Source: an uncultured Persicobacter sp.
GTDB lineage: Bacteria > Bacteroidota > Bacteroidia > Cytophagales > Cyclobacteriaceae
DNA: 64,000 nucleotides
Direction: 5' to 3'
NCBI GenBank assembly: GCA_947498325.1
Contig: CANMKE010000001.1
Coordinates: 124,001 to 188,000, forward strand
Shown here: piece after piece, positions 26,101 to 34,746 of the stretch
Position numbering within the stretch: position 1 is the stretch's first letter
Layout: the number at the start of each line of letters is the position of its first letter
Position numbers and translations under genes: made by a program
The notes under the pieces: model-generated
The model's input: only the letters and a program-made list of their open reading frames with translations
What the model was told of the DNA's origin: nothing
Database searches by the model: none

Positions 26101-26335
26101 GAGTGCGCTACAGATCAACTTGCTGGAGCGTATGGTGGAGATGATGGCCATGAGGATTAATGCAGTGCAGATGGGTGAGCAGACCGAGAAATTATTTTCT
26201 GTCAGTCAGCAACAAGCTCAGGAACTCTTACAGCGAGAAGAAGAATTGAGACAGAACCTCGAAGAATTGCAGGCAACACAAGAAGCCAGCGAGCGACAAA
26301 TTAAAGAACTTGAGGCGCAGCTGATGAGTCAATAA
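23192..26335 (+). CDS. Two-component-type propeller/Y_Y_Y/GAF sensor without kinase domain
   Basis: 1047 aa. A signal-anchor (about 8-27) is followed by about a dozen reg_prop beta-propeller repeats (35-660; e.g. ITKDSRGYLWLGTQNGLSRF, DELGAMWIGTRYGGINKW). A Y_Y_Y domain follows at about 690-770 (MLEGFDEDWRVAKKGQSSVT, YSNLAAGEYVFRLKAANSDG), then a membrane helix (about 775-793, LLFMITAVVLGFRYRI), a coiled coil (795-830), a GAF domain (about 850-1000) and a final coiled coil (EEELRQNLEELQATQEASER). Proteins with this outside half normally end in a histidine kinase; here no HisKA, HATPase or receiver follows, and the frame closes cleanly. It probably signals by dimer contacts with another protein. 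Flanked by lipoproteins that might supply the ligand. Confidence 0.9.
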   Translation: MRMRKITFLGRIAMVLTLIFSAIFSAHSNKRIFNHYSTVEGLAHNTVNAITKDSRGYLWLGTQNGLSRFDGRQFQTYRTGEDPQQGLVDNYINGLAVDQDQGIWLTTNRGFLSYLSFEQDTLSHYTLGKIVLTDVRVLDGQSVLVGSEEGLYLFQKKEKQARLIAGTEDLLIYEIIPQSDEVLLLATSQGVYRYHIPSSVVSLMGMKGKSVWALAYHAEEGRLYANSGDRVFMLDRASSSFKALQLPTRGSMNQISSLAIFDGELWIGSELGVFIEKADGSIEQISKGEGIYDLSDDDIVSFFKDELGAMWIGTRYGGINKWAKGRDFLSFRAKDGVLKHNIVRGYAEDEGGNLWFGYVGHMGFTRFASKTYADTHFSHVPSSVYKVLPAENNKVWLALFGEGLGLYDLDKGRLIAHYTTHNSAIPHDEVQDVCYGPNGYLWLATSGGLSLFNPQDFSFINYTSEAGDIRIADNRVQAATIIFENKRAWLGTWDGISCVHIGDDGLLEKAVNYKSIDDSAPTDIPDNRITAMTKNSRSNLVVATFGAGIFEMTPQGKVIWQLNESQGAPSNLVLGVHEDAQQRLWFSTTEGLVSYQQDNQEMLIFGKQDGTQGDEYFWGGHYQRKDGTMIFSGTEGMTVFNPKDIQKNTLGAVAVINDISIMGAPLRAGQPISGGTQISTVDPFYLSDLNIKESQNLLEISFTALQTLSPERSRVDFMLEGFDEDWRVAKKGQSSVTYSNLAAGEYVFRLKAANSDGLWGRERQLAIKVRPLFYNAVWFRLSVLLFMITAVVLGFRYRIKRERQAKILLECKVAKAVADVAKQKRMLEEKYAAEADERWIEGELSALSKVLNSNRNAVDKLCQGILRRLAESLSCPLGVIYLKAMDQEQLYAAGTYGAEKSGRTLSVGEGVVGATFVDAEAKTFLDLPEDYFQTISSGLGSVKAGALYLYPIRYEEIVVGVLELGFFEPLSALQINLLERMVEMMAMRINAVQMGEQTEKLFSVSQQQAQELLQREEELRQNLEELQATQEASERQIKELEAQLMSQ

Positions 26336-26634
26336 GACGCCTCATCAGTAGTGGGGTGCTCGGTGAAATGAACAATTTTGCCCATCAAAAAATGTGATAT
26401 GAGGTGGAAATATTCACCAACCCTCCGCTGATGATTGACCTTTCGGGGGTTTGTGTTACAGATTTTGAAATGAAAAACCGTCAAGTGGTGTGGTGTCAAT
26501 AGGGTGAACGTCAGTGCTTTATTTTTGTATTTTTTTAGAATGAGGTGAATTGTATTTTCATGAGTATGAATTAAATGAATAATTATTGGCATTAATGTTG
26601 TTTTTATGAGGGTAAACTAACCATTACTTAAAGA
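26336..26634. other. Spacer between propeller sensor and lipoprotein 2
   Basis: 299 bp without a gene; low-complexity AT-rich 3' part. No terminator or promoter that I can defend. Confidence 0.5.
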
Positions 26635-27153
26635 ATGAAAAATTTACTCCTACTATTTTTGGCTTTTTCGGCAGTATTTGGAATGACCTCATGTGAGAGC
26701 GGCCCAGATTCCAATGTTGAATTGAGTGGTATCGATTTTAATTTGAACAAAGGAATTACGTTCCATACAGGATCTTCTGATTTCAATGCGCGTTTTCACC
26801 TGAAGGCCACAACGGTATTTGACGGCATGACTGTTGAATTGTACCGTGAGGATTCTCACCGTGATACAGATGTGAAATCTATCTCTATTCACCCAGGAAA
26901 AGATGCTGAGTTTAATCAAGGGCAATCTCTGAGAGCGTTGGGATTGGGGAAATATGATAAGACGAATATCAAAAATATGTTTATCCCGAGCATTTTTGAA
27001 GAATCAGAATTCAATTTTGATTTGAATCAGCTTATTCGTGAGAATGCTGTCGCTCGTCGTGGAGAGAAGACGTATTACAATATCGATATCAAAGTGCGTG
27101 ACCGTGCAGGTTTCGAGAAAACTTATGAAGTGCCTGTAACAGTATTACCATAA
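26635..27153 (+). CDS. Lipoprotein, unknown, Ig-like
   Basis: 172 aa. Signal peptide with lipobox MTSC (lipidated Cys at residue 20), followed by ESGPDSN. The mature part alternates short beta-strands (IDFNLNKGITFHTGSSDF, FHLKATTVFDGMTVELYRED, YNIDIKVRDRAGFEKTYEVP), suggesting an Ig-like fold. It is shorter than, and not clearly related to, the two flanking paralogous lipoproteins. It has its own terminator and many favoured codons, suggesting fair expression. Function unknown; probably outer-membrane anchored. Confidence 0.75.
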   Translation: MKNLLLLFLAFSAVFGMTSCESGPDSNVELSGIDFNLNKGITFHTGSSDFNARFHLKATTVFDGMTVELYREDSHRDTDVKSISIHPGKDAEFNQGQSLRALGLGKYDKTNIKNMFIPSIFEESEFNFDLNQLIRENAVARRGEKTYYNIDIKVRDRAGFEKTYEVPVTVLP

Positions 27154-27176
27154 GGTATTAAATTGTTATAAAGAGA

Positions 27177-27209
27177 AAACCACATGATTCTTCATCATGT
27201 GGTTTTTTT
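27177..27209 (+). terminator. Terminator after lipoprotein 2
   Basis: ACCACATGAT (27179-27188) pairs perfectly with ATCATGTGGT (27194-27203), with flanking A's and a T tract on the 3' side. Confidence 0.9.
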
Positions 27210-27424
27210 ACGATTCAGAAATAATATCACTAATTGAATATATTTATGAATAATATATATAAATATATAATTAACGATAAGTGTTGCCTTGATTTTGTAA
27301 TTACTTGCCATATAAGGAGTTAAGTTTTTGTTGTTGTTTTTTTAATGATTTTGCAATCATAGTCATGGAGTTTACTGAATAAAATAATACTTTTGCGGAC
27401 GAATTCATGAACCTAATTTTTATT

Positions 27425-28306
27425 ATGAAAAATTTATTTTACGCAACATTAGCTTTATTCATGGTTGGTGTGTTGACTTCCTGTGGTGAAACAGAAGACA
27501 TTTTGCCTTCGGAGAGTAACTCTTTGAATATCAAAACAACACAGAGCACTGACGATTACGTGGTATCTGGCCAAAAAATTTCCTTTACAGCACTTTTGAC
27601 TTCAACAGACAAAAATCTACGCACTTTTGAAGTGAATGGACCAGTGGATTATGCTGAGCTGTCAGTGGAAAATATCATTGACACCGAGAAAGATGACAGT
27701 GGAGATAAAACATTGAAGAATCTTCGTGCTGGTGATGAGTATGTTTATACCAATGACAAGCAGGTGGCTTACACGGTAAATTACACTGTAAGTCAAAATG
27801 ACATTGACGAGGCATTGGATAACGATGGTAAAATGGAATTTATGATTTCGATCAGTGATAAATCTTTGATCGGTTCAGGTTCTACTGGTGTGAAAACAGC
27901 AAAAGTGGAATTCATGGTGCAGACTGCTACGCCATTGGAAGAGGCTGATTTTAAAGCGGAGCGTGCTGGTGGAGCAGCCGCAACAGGTTTGGATGCTTAC
28001 GGCCTTGCCTGGACATCAAACACTAATACATCAGCGATCATCAAAAAAGATGCTGATAAATTAGTGAAATTATCGGCAGAGGATTATGAAAATATCACTT
28101 CTGTAGAAGCATTGATGGCAGCTGTAGACGCTGCTGAGGATATGGTCGATTTCCGTGATGTAAGCGTGAGCGAAAGTAAAGATTATGACTTGGTGATTGC
28201 GACTAAAAAAGGCGACGATTACTTCATGATCAACATTACCCGTGCAGATGTAAAAACAGCAACTGCGGGTACGACTGTTACTGTAACAGGAAAAGTGAAA
28301 AACTAA
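27425..28306 (+). CDS. Lipoprotein, paralogue of the one at 22152
   Basis: 293 aa from the ATG at 27425, which places the signal peptide at the N-terminus (an ATG at 27407 would add six residues). Lipobox GVLTSC, then an acidic GETEDILPSE. It shares with the 22152 protein the order LTSTDKNLRTF, EYVYTNDKQVAYTVNYTVSQ, DIDEALDNDGKMEFMISISD and a C-terminal region with YDLVIATKKGDDYFMINITR. The two are diverged duplicates, perhaps surface-exposed. A TACTTTTG -7 box lies at 27388-27395. Function unknown. Confidence 0.8.
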   Translation: MKNLFYATLALFMVGVLTSCGETEDILPSESNSLNIKTTQSTDDYVVSGQKISFTALLTSTDKNLRTFEVNGPVDYAELSVENIIDTEKDDSGDKTLKNLRAGDEYVYTNDKQVAYTVNYTVSQNDIDEALDNDGKMEFMISISDKSLIGSGSTGVKTAKVEFMVQTATPLEEADFKAERAGGAAATGLDAYGLAWTSNTNTSAIIKKDADKLVKLSAEDYENITSVEALMAAVDAAEDMVDFRDVSVSESKDYDLVIATKKGDDYFMINITRADVKTATAGTTVTVTGKVKN

Positions 28307-28328
28307 ATTTTAGTTCCTAAATATGTAG

Positions 28329-28362
28329 AAAGCCTTTACCGTTTTGGTATGGGCTTTTTTTT
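28329..28362 (+). terminator. Terminator after lipoprotein 3
   Basis: AAAGCC...TTACC (28329-28340) pairs with GGTA...GGGCTTT (28346-28357), then T. Confidence 0.75.
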
Positions 28363-28652
28363 GTGCCAAAAAAGCTCCTGCTTGGGATCTCCACTAAGGG
28401 CATAATAGCAACGCAGGCAGGGGCTATGGTGAAGCATAAAAATGAGGAGGACCCGTCGGCCTGTCAATAATTCATTTTAGATAAACGATAGGCTGTTTGG
28501 TCAAGCGGATTCCTATGGCTACCTTTGCGGGCTTGTTTTATTGTCAGAGATATTCACGTTGCGAGGCATACTTTTTACCTTCTGAACAGTTATATACAGG
28601 CAATAGGCAGCATTAAGCCGCTGTAGAGTGAGCATAAATAAGAAAAACTGAT
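28363..28652. other. Spacer containing the promoter of the nuclease-fold gene
   Basis: About 290 bp. Apart from the promoter at 28496-28527 I see no gene; the transcript would have a 5' UTR of about 120 nt. Confidence 0.55.
28496..28527 (+). promoter_or_regulatory. Bacteroidota-type promoter, near consensus
   Basis: TTTG (28496-28499), 20 bp, TACCTTTG (28520-28527). This matches the TTTG-N19/20-TANNTTTG consensus of the primary sigma factor in this phylum. Confidence 0.65.
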
Positions 28653-29408
28653 ATGACGACAAGTCAAATAGAAAAGATTAACGCAGTAATTGCGACCTAC
28701 TTTGAACAACATCCTGAGGCTAACTCAATCCCTGTGAAATTAATCATGCCTGATATGGTGCAGGCGGGTGTTTTTGCTAAAGATGTAAAAAAAGGGATGC
28801 CTTTCCGTAAGGTATTGAAAGCCCTGGACAAGCAAGGAGAGCTTCAGCAGATTCCTGCGATTTACGCCGACCGCCATGAAGATGCCACTTATTGGTACCT
28901 GGTGCGTGAAGGCAAAACCTTCTCTTCTCCTGCAGGTGTGCGTAAGGAGCCTAAAGAGGTGAAGAAAGAAGATAAGTTGCTTCAGGTGATTACCGATGAG
29001 TTTTACCTGGTGAATATTGCTAACGAATTGCTTGGAAAAGAAGCTTCTTCGCAGCATAAGTTCAGCTTCCTGTTGGGAGATTACCATAAAGATGGAAAAT
29101 CGCGCACAGCCCTGCCTATTGATGCTTATTATGAAGAGCTGAATATGGCCATTGAATTTATTGAGAAACAACCGATCGAGTTTAAATCGACAAGAATGAC
29201 GGTTAGTGGCGTAACAAGAGGCGAGCAACGCGCGATGTACGATCAGCGCAAGCGAACAACGCTGGCCAAAGAAGGGATTGCCATTATTGATGTACCTTAT
29301 GCCGATTTCCGTTGCGATGAGAAGGGTAAACTGGTTCGTGATCTTGAGGCGGATACAAAGCTGATGCGCGAATTTCTTGCTGATTATATTAAGGAAGAAG
29401 AAGCCTAA
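28653..29408 (+). CDS. Protein with a DUF559/Vsr-like nuclease-fold C-terminus
   Basis: 251 aa, not named by any family I am sure of. The N-terminal 1-95 looks like a small helical/winged domain. A linker rich in K/E (98-108) follows. The C-terminal 110-245 resembles the PD-(D/E)XK fold of the DUF559/Vsr type: LPIDAYYEELNMAIEFIEKQ (154-173) offers D157, E168 and Q173 at the usual spacing, and RGEQRAMYDQRKRTTLAKEG with IAIIDVPYADF matches the trailing helix-strand. DNA cleavage is therefore possible, but not proven. It has a near-consensus promoter and stands alone. Confidence 0.6.
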   Translation: MTTSQIEKINAVIATYFEQHPEANSIPVKLIMPDMVQAGVFAKDVKKGMPFRKVLKALDKQGELQQIPAIYADRHEDATYWYLVREGKTFSSPAGVRKEPKEVKKEDKLLQVITDEFYLVNIANELLGKEASSQHKFSFLLGDYHKDGKSRTALPIDAYYEELNMAIEFIEKQPIEFKSTRMTVSGVTRGEQRAMYDQRKRTTLAKEGIAIIDVPYADFRCDEKGKLVRDLEADTKLMREFLADYIKEEEA

Positions 29409-29427
29409 AGGGCACCCAAAAAAGAAA

Positions 29428-29449
29428 AGCCACCTTAAAGTAGGTGGCT
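29428..29449 (-). terminator. Terminator of the ilv operon
   Basis: AGCCACCT and AGGTGGCT form an 8-bp stem; on the minus strand it is followed by TTTTCTTTTTT. It lies about 40 bp past the ilvC stop. Confidence 0.85.
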
Positions 29450-29490
29450 CTCAAAATTATTAGATGATTGATTGTTTCAAAGGTAAGGGC

Positions 29491-30549
29491 TTATGCCTCT
29501 ACTTTTTCAGACTCTGGACGCAATTTACGAACAGCAGCACCTGCACGCCACATTTCAGAATCCTGAAGCTCTTTCAATTCTGCTTCCAAACCTACACGGT
29601 AATCGTCTTTCGAGTTTGCATCGATTGAACGCTGTGCTTCATTACCACAAGCAACTTCATCATACAATTCCTGGAATACAGGCTGTGTTGCATCACGGAA
29701 TTTCTTCCACCAATCCAAAGCACCACGCTGAGCGGTTGTTGAACAGTTTGCGTACATCCAGTCCATACCGTTTTCAGCAACCAATGGCATCAATGATTGT
29801 GTCAATTCTTCTACCGTCTCGTTGAATGCTTCAGAAGGGCTGTGTCCTGCCTTACGCAATACATCGTACTGAGCGGCAAAAATTCCCTGAATAGCACCCA
29901 TCAAAGTACCACGCTCACCTGTTAAATCAGAGTAAACTTCTTTTTTGAAAGTAGTTTCGAACAAATATCCTGAACCTACACCAATACCCAAAGCAACCAC
30001 TTTTTCACGTGCTTTACCTGTAGCATCCTGGAAGATTGCAAATGAAGAGTTCAATCCACGTCCTTCCAAGAACATACGACGCAATGAAGTACCAGAACCT
30101 TTTGGAGCGACCAAAATTACATCTACATCTTTAGGAGGAACGATACCTGTACGCTCTGCATAAGTAGCACCAAAACCGTGTGAGAAGTAAAGTGTTTTAC
30201 CTGGTTTCAAAGCAGCTTTTACAGTTGGCCAAACGGCAATCTGACCTGCATCAGACAATAAATACTGGATGATTGTTCCGCGCTCAAGCGCTTCTTCGAT
30301 AGAGAAAAGTGTCTCTCCTGGTACCCAGCCATCAGCAACGGCTTTGTCCCATGATGCTGAACCCTGACGCTGTCCAATGATCACATTGAAACCATTATCT
30401 TTCAGGTTTAAAGACTGACCAGGACCCTGTACACCGTAACCGATCACAGCGATGGTTTCTGATGACATGACCTCACGCGCTTTTTCCAAAGGAAACTCTT
30501 CACGTGTTACTACATTTTCTTCTACGCCGCCAAAATTGATGATTGCCAT
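29491..30549 (-). CDS. ilvC: Ketol-acid reductoisomerase
   Basis: 352 aa from the ATG at 30549, chosen because MAIINFGGVEENVVTR is the normal start; the frame also extends upstream to 30612. Catalyses the Mg- and NADPH-dependent rearrangement and reduction of acetolactate or acetohydroxybutyrate. The Rossmann motif GYGVQGPGQ is at about 38-46; the following VIIGQRQGS carries the basic residues that bind the NADPH phosphate. The C-terminal knotted domain has FNETVEELTQSLMPLVAENG and NCSTTAQRGALDW. Last gene of the leftward ilvD-B-N-C operon, 120 bp after ilvN and just ahead of the terminator. Confidence 0.97.
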   Translation of the reverse strand: MAIINFGGVEENVVTREEFPLEKAREVMSSETIAVIGYGVQGPGQSLNLKDNGFNVIIGQRQGSASWDKAVADGWVPGETLFSIEEALERGTIIQYLLSDAGQIAVWPTVKAALKPGKTLYFSHGFGATYAERTGIVPPKDVDVILVAPKGSGTSLRRMFLEGRGLNSSFAIFQDATGKAREKVVALGIGVGSGYLFETTFKKEVYSDLTGERGTLMGAIQGIFAAQYDVLRKAGHSPSEAFNETVEELTQSLMPLVAENGMDWMYANCSTTAQRGALDWWKKFRDATQPVFQELYDEVACGNEAQRSIDANSKDDYRVGLEAELKELQDSEMWRAGAAVRKLRPESEKVEA

Positions 30550-30669
30550 AATGTTATTTTTTATTTCGTTTGATATTAGATTTATTTTATGGAGTAGGGG
30601 CACTGTCTCCAATGCCCGTACATTTTAAATGATCATCGGGGAATGTTTCCCGAGATCAAAGAGGTGTCG

Positions 30670-31227
30670 TTATACGGCCGCTTTGGCCTTTACTTCCTGA
30701 ATGTGTTCCTTCAGTTCGTCCATCGGTTTGGTAATCGATACCCTTCCCGAGCGGACAAATTCAGTAACATTGAACTTTTTAAGTTCTTCAAAAAGTCGGG
30801 TGGTTTCTTTGCGGTAACCTGTTTTTTCGATCACGAAGAAATGCTCTTCAATCGATAAAATACGCGCTGCCTCCCGTCGGATAATGTCCTCGACCTCAAT
30901 GCCATTTTTCAATACTGATGTTGGCAATTTGTAAAGGGCAATTTCCTGGTGAATGGTTTCTTCTGCTTTGTGGTAGAAGCATCGGTAAACATCCACTTGC
31001 TTTTCTATTTGTTTGGTGATCAGATCCACCTGACGAGGCGTTGTATTGACAACGATCGTAAAGCGGTGAACACCTTCTACTTCCGACTGCGACACATTCA
31101 ACGCTTCAATGTTGATGTGGCGTTTGGTGAACTGATTGGTTATCCTTGCGAGCAGACCAATAGCGTTTTCGGTGAATATCGAGATGGTGAACTCTTCGTT
31201 GAGTGGCACTTGCTTAACCATAGTCAT
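30670..31227 (-). CDS. ilvN: Acetolactate synthase small (regulatory) subunit
   Basis: 185 aa from the ATG at 31227. The N-terminal ACT domain (TISIFTENAIGLLARITNQF, then KRHINIEALNVSQSE) binds the feedback effector valine and activates the large subunit. A second ACT-like half follows (VEDIIRREAARILSIEEHFF). Upstream in-frame ATGs would only add sequence inside ilvB, and the chosen start lies 5 bp after the ilvB stop, typical of translational coupling. Lengths of 160-190 aa are normal. Confidence 0.95.
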   Translation of the reverse strand: MTMVKQVPLNEEFTISIFTENAIGLLARITNQFTKRHINIEALNVSQSEVEGVHRFTIVVNTTPRQVDLITKQIEKQVDVYRCFYHKAEETIHQEIALYKLPTSVLKNGIEVEDIIRREAARILSIEEHFFVIEKTGYRKETTRLFEELKKFNVTEFVRSGRVSITKPMDELKEHIQEVKAKAAV

Positions 31228-31232
31228 GAACT

Positions 31233-32954
31233 TTATTTTAACCTTATATCTGTTACCGTGGCGCCAGAGGCGATCATCGGAAATACATTTTCTTCTTTGA
31301 CAACCATGCACTCCAGGAACATGGCCGACTGGTGATCCCGAAGCTGAACCAGGGCATCATTCAATGCTGACTTATGGTCTATTTTCAGGGAGGTAATGCC
31401 GTAGGACTCTGCGAGCTTGACAAAGTCAGGGTTCTTCAGTGGCGTACTTGCGTAACGGTTGTCGAAGAACAGCTCTTGCCATTGGCGTACCATGCCGAGG
31501 AACTCGTTGTTGAGTACCACAATTTTCACGGCAATATTATAATCGAGAATCATCCCTAATTCCTGAAGGGTCATCTGGAAACCACCGTCGCCAATAATGG
31601 CCACCACCTCACGCTCAGGGCAGGCAACTTTGGCGCCAATTGCGGCAGGCAGACTGAAGCCCATTGTTCCGAGGCCGCCAGAGGTAATGTGTGAACGGCT
31701 TTTGTTGAACGCGCTGTACCTTGCTGCCTTCATCTGGTGTTGCCCTACATCAGATACAATGATGGCATCACGATGAAAGGTTTTGGCAATATTTTCTACC
31801 ACCTGCGCCATGGTCAGCTGATCGCCTTCGGGTGCTACCTCAGGCAAAATTACCTCATTTTTCTCCTCCTGATAGAAGGCATCAAATTCAGCATACCAAC
31901 TGGCGTATTTGTCTTTCGACTGTGCATCCAATCCTGCGCTGATGGCCGAAAGAGCCTCTTTGGCATCGGCATTTACAGGGATGGTTGCAGGGATGTTTTT
32001 ATCAATCTCCGCAGGGTCAAGCTCAATATGAATCACCTTGGCCTGTGTCGCGTAAGTTGCGGTGTTGCCAGTTACCCGGTCATCAAAACGCATCCCGACA
32101 GCGATCAGTACATCGCAGGAGTTGGTGAGCTTGTTGGGCGCATAGTTACCGTGCATGCCGACCATTCCAGTATAGGTGGGGTGGTCAGAAGGCAGTGCCG
32201 ACAAGCCCAAAAGGGTAGAGGCGGAAGGGATTTGTGTTTTGTCCAAAAAGTCCTTCAGTGCCTGTTCCGCTTCCGAGAGAATAACGCCCTGTCCCCAGAT
32301 AAGGAAAGGTTTCTCGGCAGTGCGTATGGTGGCAATTGCTGCCGCCACAGCGCTTTCATTAAGTTGTGGTTTCGGGATATAGCTGTTGATGATCTCGCAA
32401 GCCTGATATTTAAAATCTGTTTCCTGAAACTGCGCATTTTTCGTGATGTCGATCAGTACTGGTCCTGGGCGTCCAGATCGTGCGATGTAGAAAGCCTTGG
32501 CAATAATCTCGGCAATATCATCAGCATCTTTAATCTGATAGTTCCATTTGGTACAGGGCATCGAAATTCCTGTAATGTCGCACTCCTGAAAGGCATCGGT
32601 ACCGATAAGGTTGTAAGGCACCTGACCTGTGAAACACACCAAAGGGGTGGAGTCGATCATGGCATCAGCAATACCAGTAATGATATTGGTAGCGCCTGGG
32701 CCTGAAGTGGCCAGTACCACACCGCATTTTCCTGAGGCGCGGGCATAGCCCTGAGCAGCATGAATAGCACCCTGCTCGTGTCTTCCCATAAGGTGGGTTA
32801 CCTCGCCTTCCGCACGGTAAATGGCATCATAAATGGGCATATTTGCACCGCCAGGGTAACCAAAAATGGTATCGACACCTTCATATACCAACGCTTTTAC
32901 AAAGGCATCAGCACCGCTTATTCTCTGCGTTGTTGTTTGATTTTCAGTCTCCAT
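31233..32954 (-). CDS. ilvB: Acetolactate synthase large (catalytic) subunit
   Basis: 573 aa ThDP- and FAD-dependent enzyme that condenses pyruvate with pyruvate or 2-oxobutyrate. Visible are the catalytic Glu region LMGRHEQGAIHAAQGYARAS (about 56-75), the ATSGPGATNIITGIADA motif, and the ThDP/Mg site IIGDGGFQMTLQELGMILDY with the Asn-bearing VLNNEFLGMVRQWQE. The wording is of the anabolic (AHAS) type, consistent with the adjacent regulatory subunit. It lies 12 bp after ilvD in the same operon. Confidence 0.97.
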   Translation of the reverse strand: METENQTTTQRISGADAFVKALVYEGVDTIFGYPGGANMPIYDAIYRAEGEVTHLMGRHEQGAIHAAQGYARASGKCGVVLATSGPGATNIITGIADAMIDSTPLVCFTGQVPYNLIGTDAFQECDITGISMPCTKWNYQIKDADDIAEIIAKAFYIARSGRPGPVLIDITKNAQFQETDFKYQACEIINSYIPKPQLNESAVAAAIATIRTAEKPFLIWGQGVILSEAEQALKDFLDKTQIPSASTLLGLSALPSDHPTYTGMVGMHGNYAPNKLTNSCDVLIAVGMRFDDRVTGNTATYATQAKVIHIELDPAEIDKNIPATIPVNADAKEALSAISAGLDAQSKDKYASWYAEFDAFYQEEKNEVILPEVAPEGDQLTMAQVVENIAKTFHRDAIIVSDVGQHQMKAARYSAFNKSRSHITSGGLGTMGFSLPAAIGAKVACPEREVVAIIGDGGFQMTLQELGMILDYNIAVKIVVLNNEFLGMVRQWQELFFDNRYASTPLKNPDFVKLAESYGITSLKIDHKSALNDALVQLRDHQSAMFLECMVVKEENVFPMIASGATVTDIRLK

Positions 32955-32966
32955 AATGCTATCAGT

Positions 32967-34646
32967 TTAAAAGCGATCGGTAACACAACCTTTAGAGGCT
33001 GTGGCTACATTTTTGGCATATTTATATAAAGTTCCGCGCGTCTTTTTCAATGCTGGCGCAACCCATTTTTCTTTTCTTTGCGCCATCTCCTCGTCAGAGA
33101 TATGGAGCGTGAGCAAGTTACTTTCTGCGTCAATGGTAATTTTGTCGCCTTCCTCAATCAAGGCAATAGGTCCGCCGACTTGTGCTTCTGGTGTGATGTG
33201 GCCCACGACAAATCCGTGTGTTCCTCCAGAGAAACGCCCGTCGGTGATCAGGGCCACATCATTACCCAATCCAGCTCCCATAATTGCGGCAGTTGGCTTT
33301 AACATTTCAGGCATTCCAGGGCCTCCCTGTGGTCCTTCGTAACGAATGACAACCACATCGCCTTTCTTGACAGTGCCTTTGGCAATGCCATCATTGGCAT
33401 CGAATTCACCCTCAAAAACACGGGCGGTACCCGAGAAGGACAATCCCTCTTTACCTGTAATTTTTGCAACCGAACCTTCAGGTGCCAAATTTCCCTTCAG
33501 GATTTGAAGGTGACCAGAGGCTTTGATCGGTTCGTCCCAGTTCATAATTATTTTTTGATCTTCTGGAAGGCGTGGTGCGTCCTGAAGATTTTCGGCAACG
33601 GTTTTTCCTGTGATGGTCATACAGTCGCCATGCAAAAGACCTTTGTCGAGCAGCAAACGCATGACCGCTGGCGTACCACCGATCTCGTGCAGGTCTTCCA
33701 TCAGGTATTTTCCTGAAGGTTTAAGGTCTGCAAGGAAAGGCGTTTCATCTGAAAGGCGTTGCATATCCTCAAGGTCGAAAGCGATATCCGCGGTGTCGGC
33801 CAATGCCAATAGGTGTAAAACCGCATTGGTGGACCCGCCCATAATCAAGGTTAGGCGGAAAGCGTTCTCGAAAGATTTTTTTGTCAGGATATCTGATGGC
33901 TTGATGTCTTTTTCAATCAGGTTGCGCATCAGTTGACCTGCTCTTACAGCTTCCTCTTTTTTGAGTGGGCTTTGTGCAGGAATCGAGGCGTTGAAAGGCA
34001 ATGACATTCCCAGTGCTTCAATCGCCGATGACATGGTGTTTGCGGTGTACATTCCGCCGCATGCCCCAGCGCCGTTGCAGGCTTTCTGTACAATGGCTTT
34101 GTATTCCGCTTCGGTAATGGTTCCTGCGACTTTCTTTCCCCAGGCTTCAAAGGCAGAAACAATATCGAGTTTCTCTCCATTGTGTTTCCCTGAGGCGATC
34201 GTTCCGCCATACATCAGGATCGAAGGGCGGTTCAGACGAATAAGTCCCATTAGTCCGCCAGGCATATTTTTATCGCAACCCACTACGGTAACGACACCGT
34301 CATAGGCTTGTGCGTTTACCACCGTTTCTATGGAGTCGGCAATAACATCCCTCGAAGGCAAAGAGTAGCGCATTCCAGGGGTTCCCATTGAAATACCATC
34401 GGAAACACCGATAGTGTTGAAAATCAATCCTACAAGATCAGCATCTTTGGTGCCTTTCTTCACATCTTTGGCCAAATCATTCAGGTGCATATTACAAGGG
34501 TTGCCCTCGTAACCTGTGGAGGCAATTCCAATAAATGGTTTAGCTAACTCTTCTTCTGTCAGGCCAAGGGCGTAGTGCATGGCTTGTGCGGCGGGCTGGT
34601 TGTCGTCTGTGGTTACCAGATGACTATATTTTTTATATGTATTCAT
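32967..34646 (-). CDS. ilvD: Dihydroxy-acid dehydratase
   Basis: 559 aa Fe-S enzyme that dehydrates 2,3-dihydroxy acids to the 2-keto precursors of valine and isoleucine. The cluster-binding cysteines are in [18 protein letters not shown] and [34 protein letters not shown] near the C-terminus is the family signature. First structural gene of the operon, preceded by the 53-codon leader ORF and a 12-bp inverted repeat ending 35 bp before its ATG. Start is unambiguous ([20 protein letters not shown]). Confidence 0.97.
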   Translation of the reverse strand: MNTYKKYSHLVTTDDNQPAAQAMHYALGLTEEELAKPFIGIASTGYEGNPCNMHLNDLAKDVKKGTKDADLVGLIFNTIGVSDGISMGTPGMRYSLPSRDVIADSIETVVNAQAYDGVVTVVGCDKNMPGGLMGLIRLNRPSILMYGGTIASGKHNGEKLDIVSAFEAWGKKVAGTITEAEYKAIVQKACNGAGACGGMYTANTMSSAIEALGMSLPFNASIPAQSPLKKEEAVRAGQLMRNLIEKDIKPSDILTKKSFENAFRLTLIMGGSTNAVLHLLALADTADIAFDLEDMQRLSDETPFLADLKPSGKYLMEDLHEIGGTPAVMRLLLDKGLLHGDCMTITGKTVAENLQDAPRLPEDQKIIMNWDEPIKASGHLQILKGNLAPEGSVAKITGKEGLSFSGTARVFEGEFDANDGIAKGTVKKGDVVVIRYEGPQGGPGMPEMLKPTAAIMGAGLGNDVALITDGRFSGGTHGFVVGHITPEAQVGGPIALIEEGDKITIDAESNLLTLHISDEEMAQRKEKWVAPALKKTRGTLYKYAKNVATASKGCVTDRF

Positions 34647-34681
34647 AAAGGAGAATTGTGAAATAATGCGTGAATCAAGCG

Positions 34682-34746
34682 TGCTCTTTGGTAATTATTC
34701 AGCGGAAATGATCATCTTGTTCGTCAGTGCCTTATACCAAAGAGCA
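34682..34746 (-). promoter_or_regulatory. 12-bp inverted repeat, candidate ilv attenuator or anti-attenuator
   Basis: TGCTCTTTGGTA and TACCAAAGAGCA (plus-strand positions 34682-34693 and 34735-34746) are perfectly complementary. In the ilv mRNA the 5' arm covers the last Cys-Ser-Leu-Val codons of the leader ORF, ending just before its stop, and the 3' arm ends 35 nt before ilvD. The loop is 41 nt and contains ATGATCAT. No U-run follows, so it is not a plain intrinsic terminator. Confidence 0.55.

Noticed and set aside
31737-32705. 322-codon open frame opposite ilvB
   Set aside because: Antisense shadow of ilvB without signal, domain or promoter.
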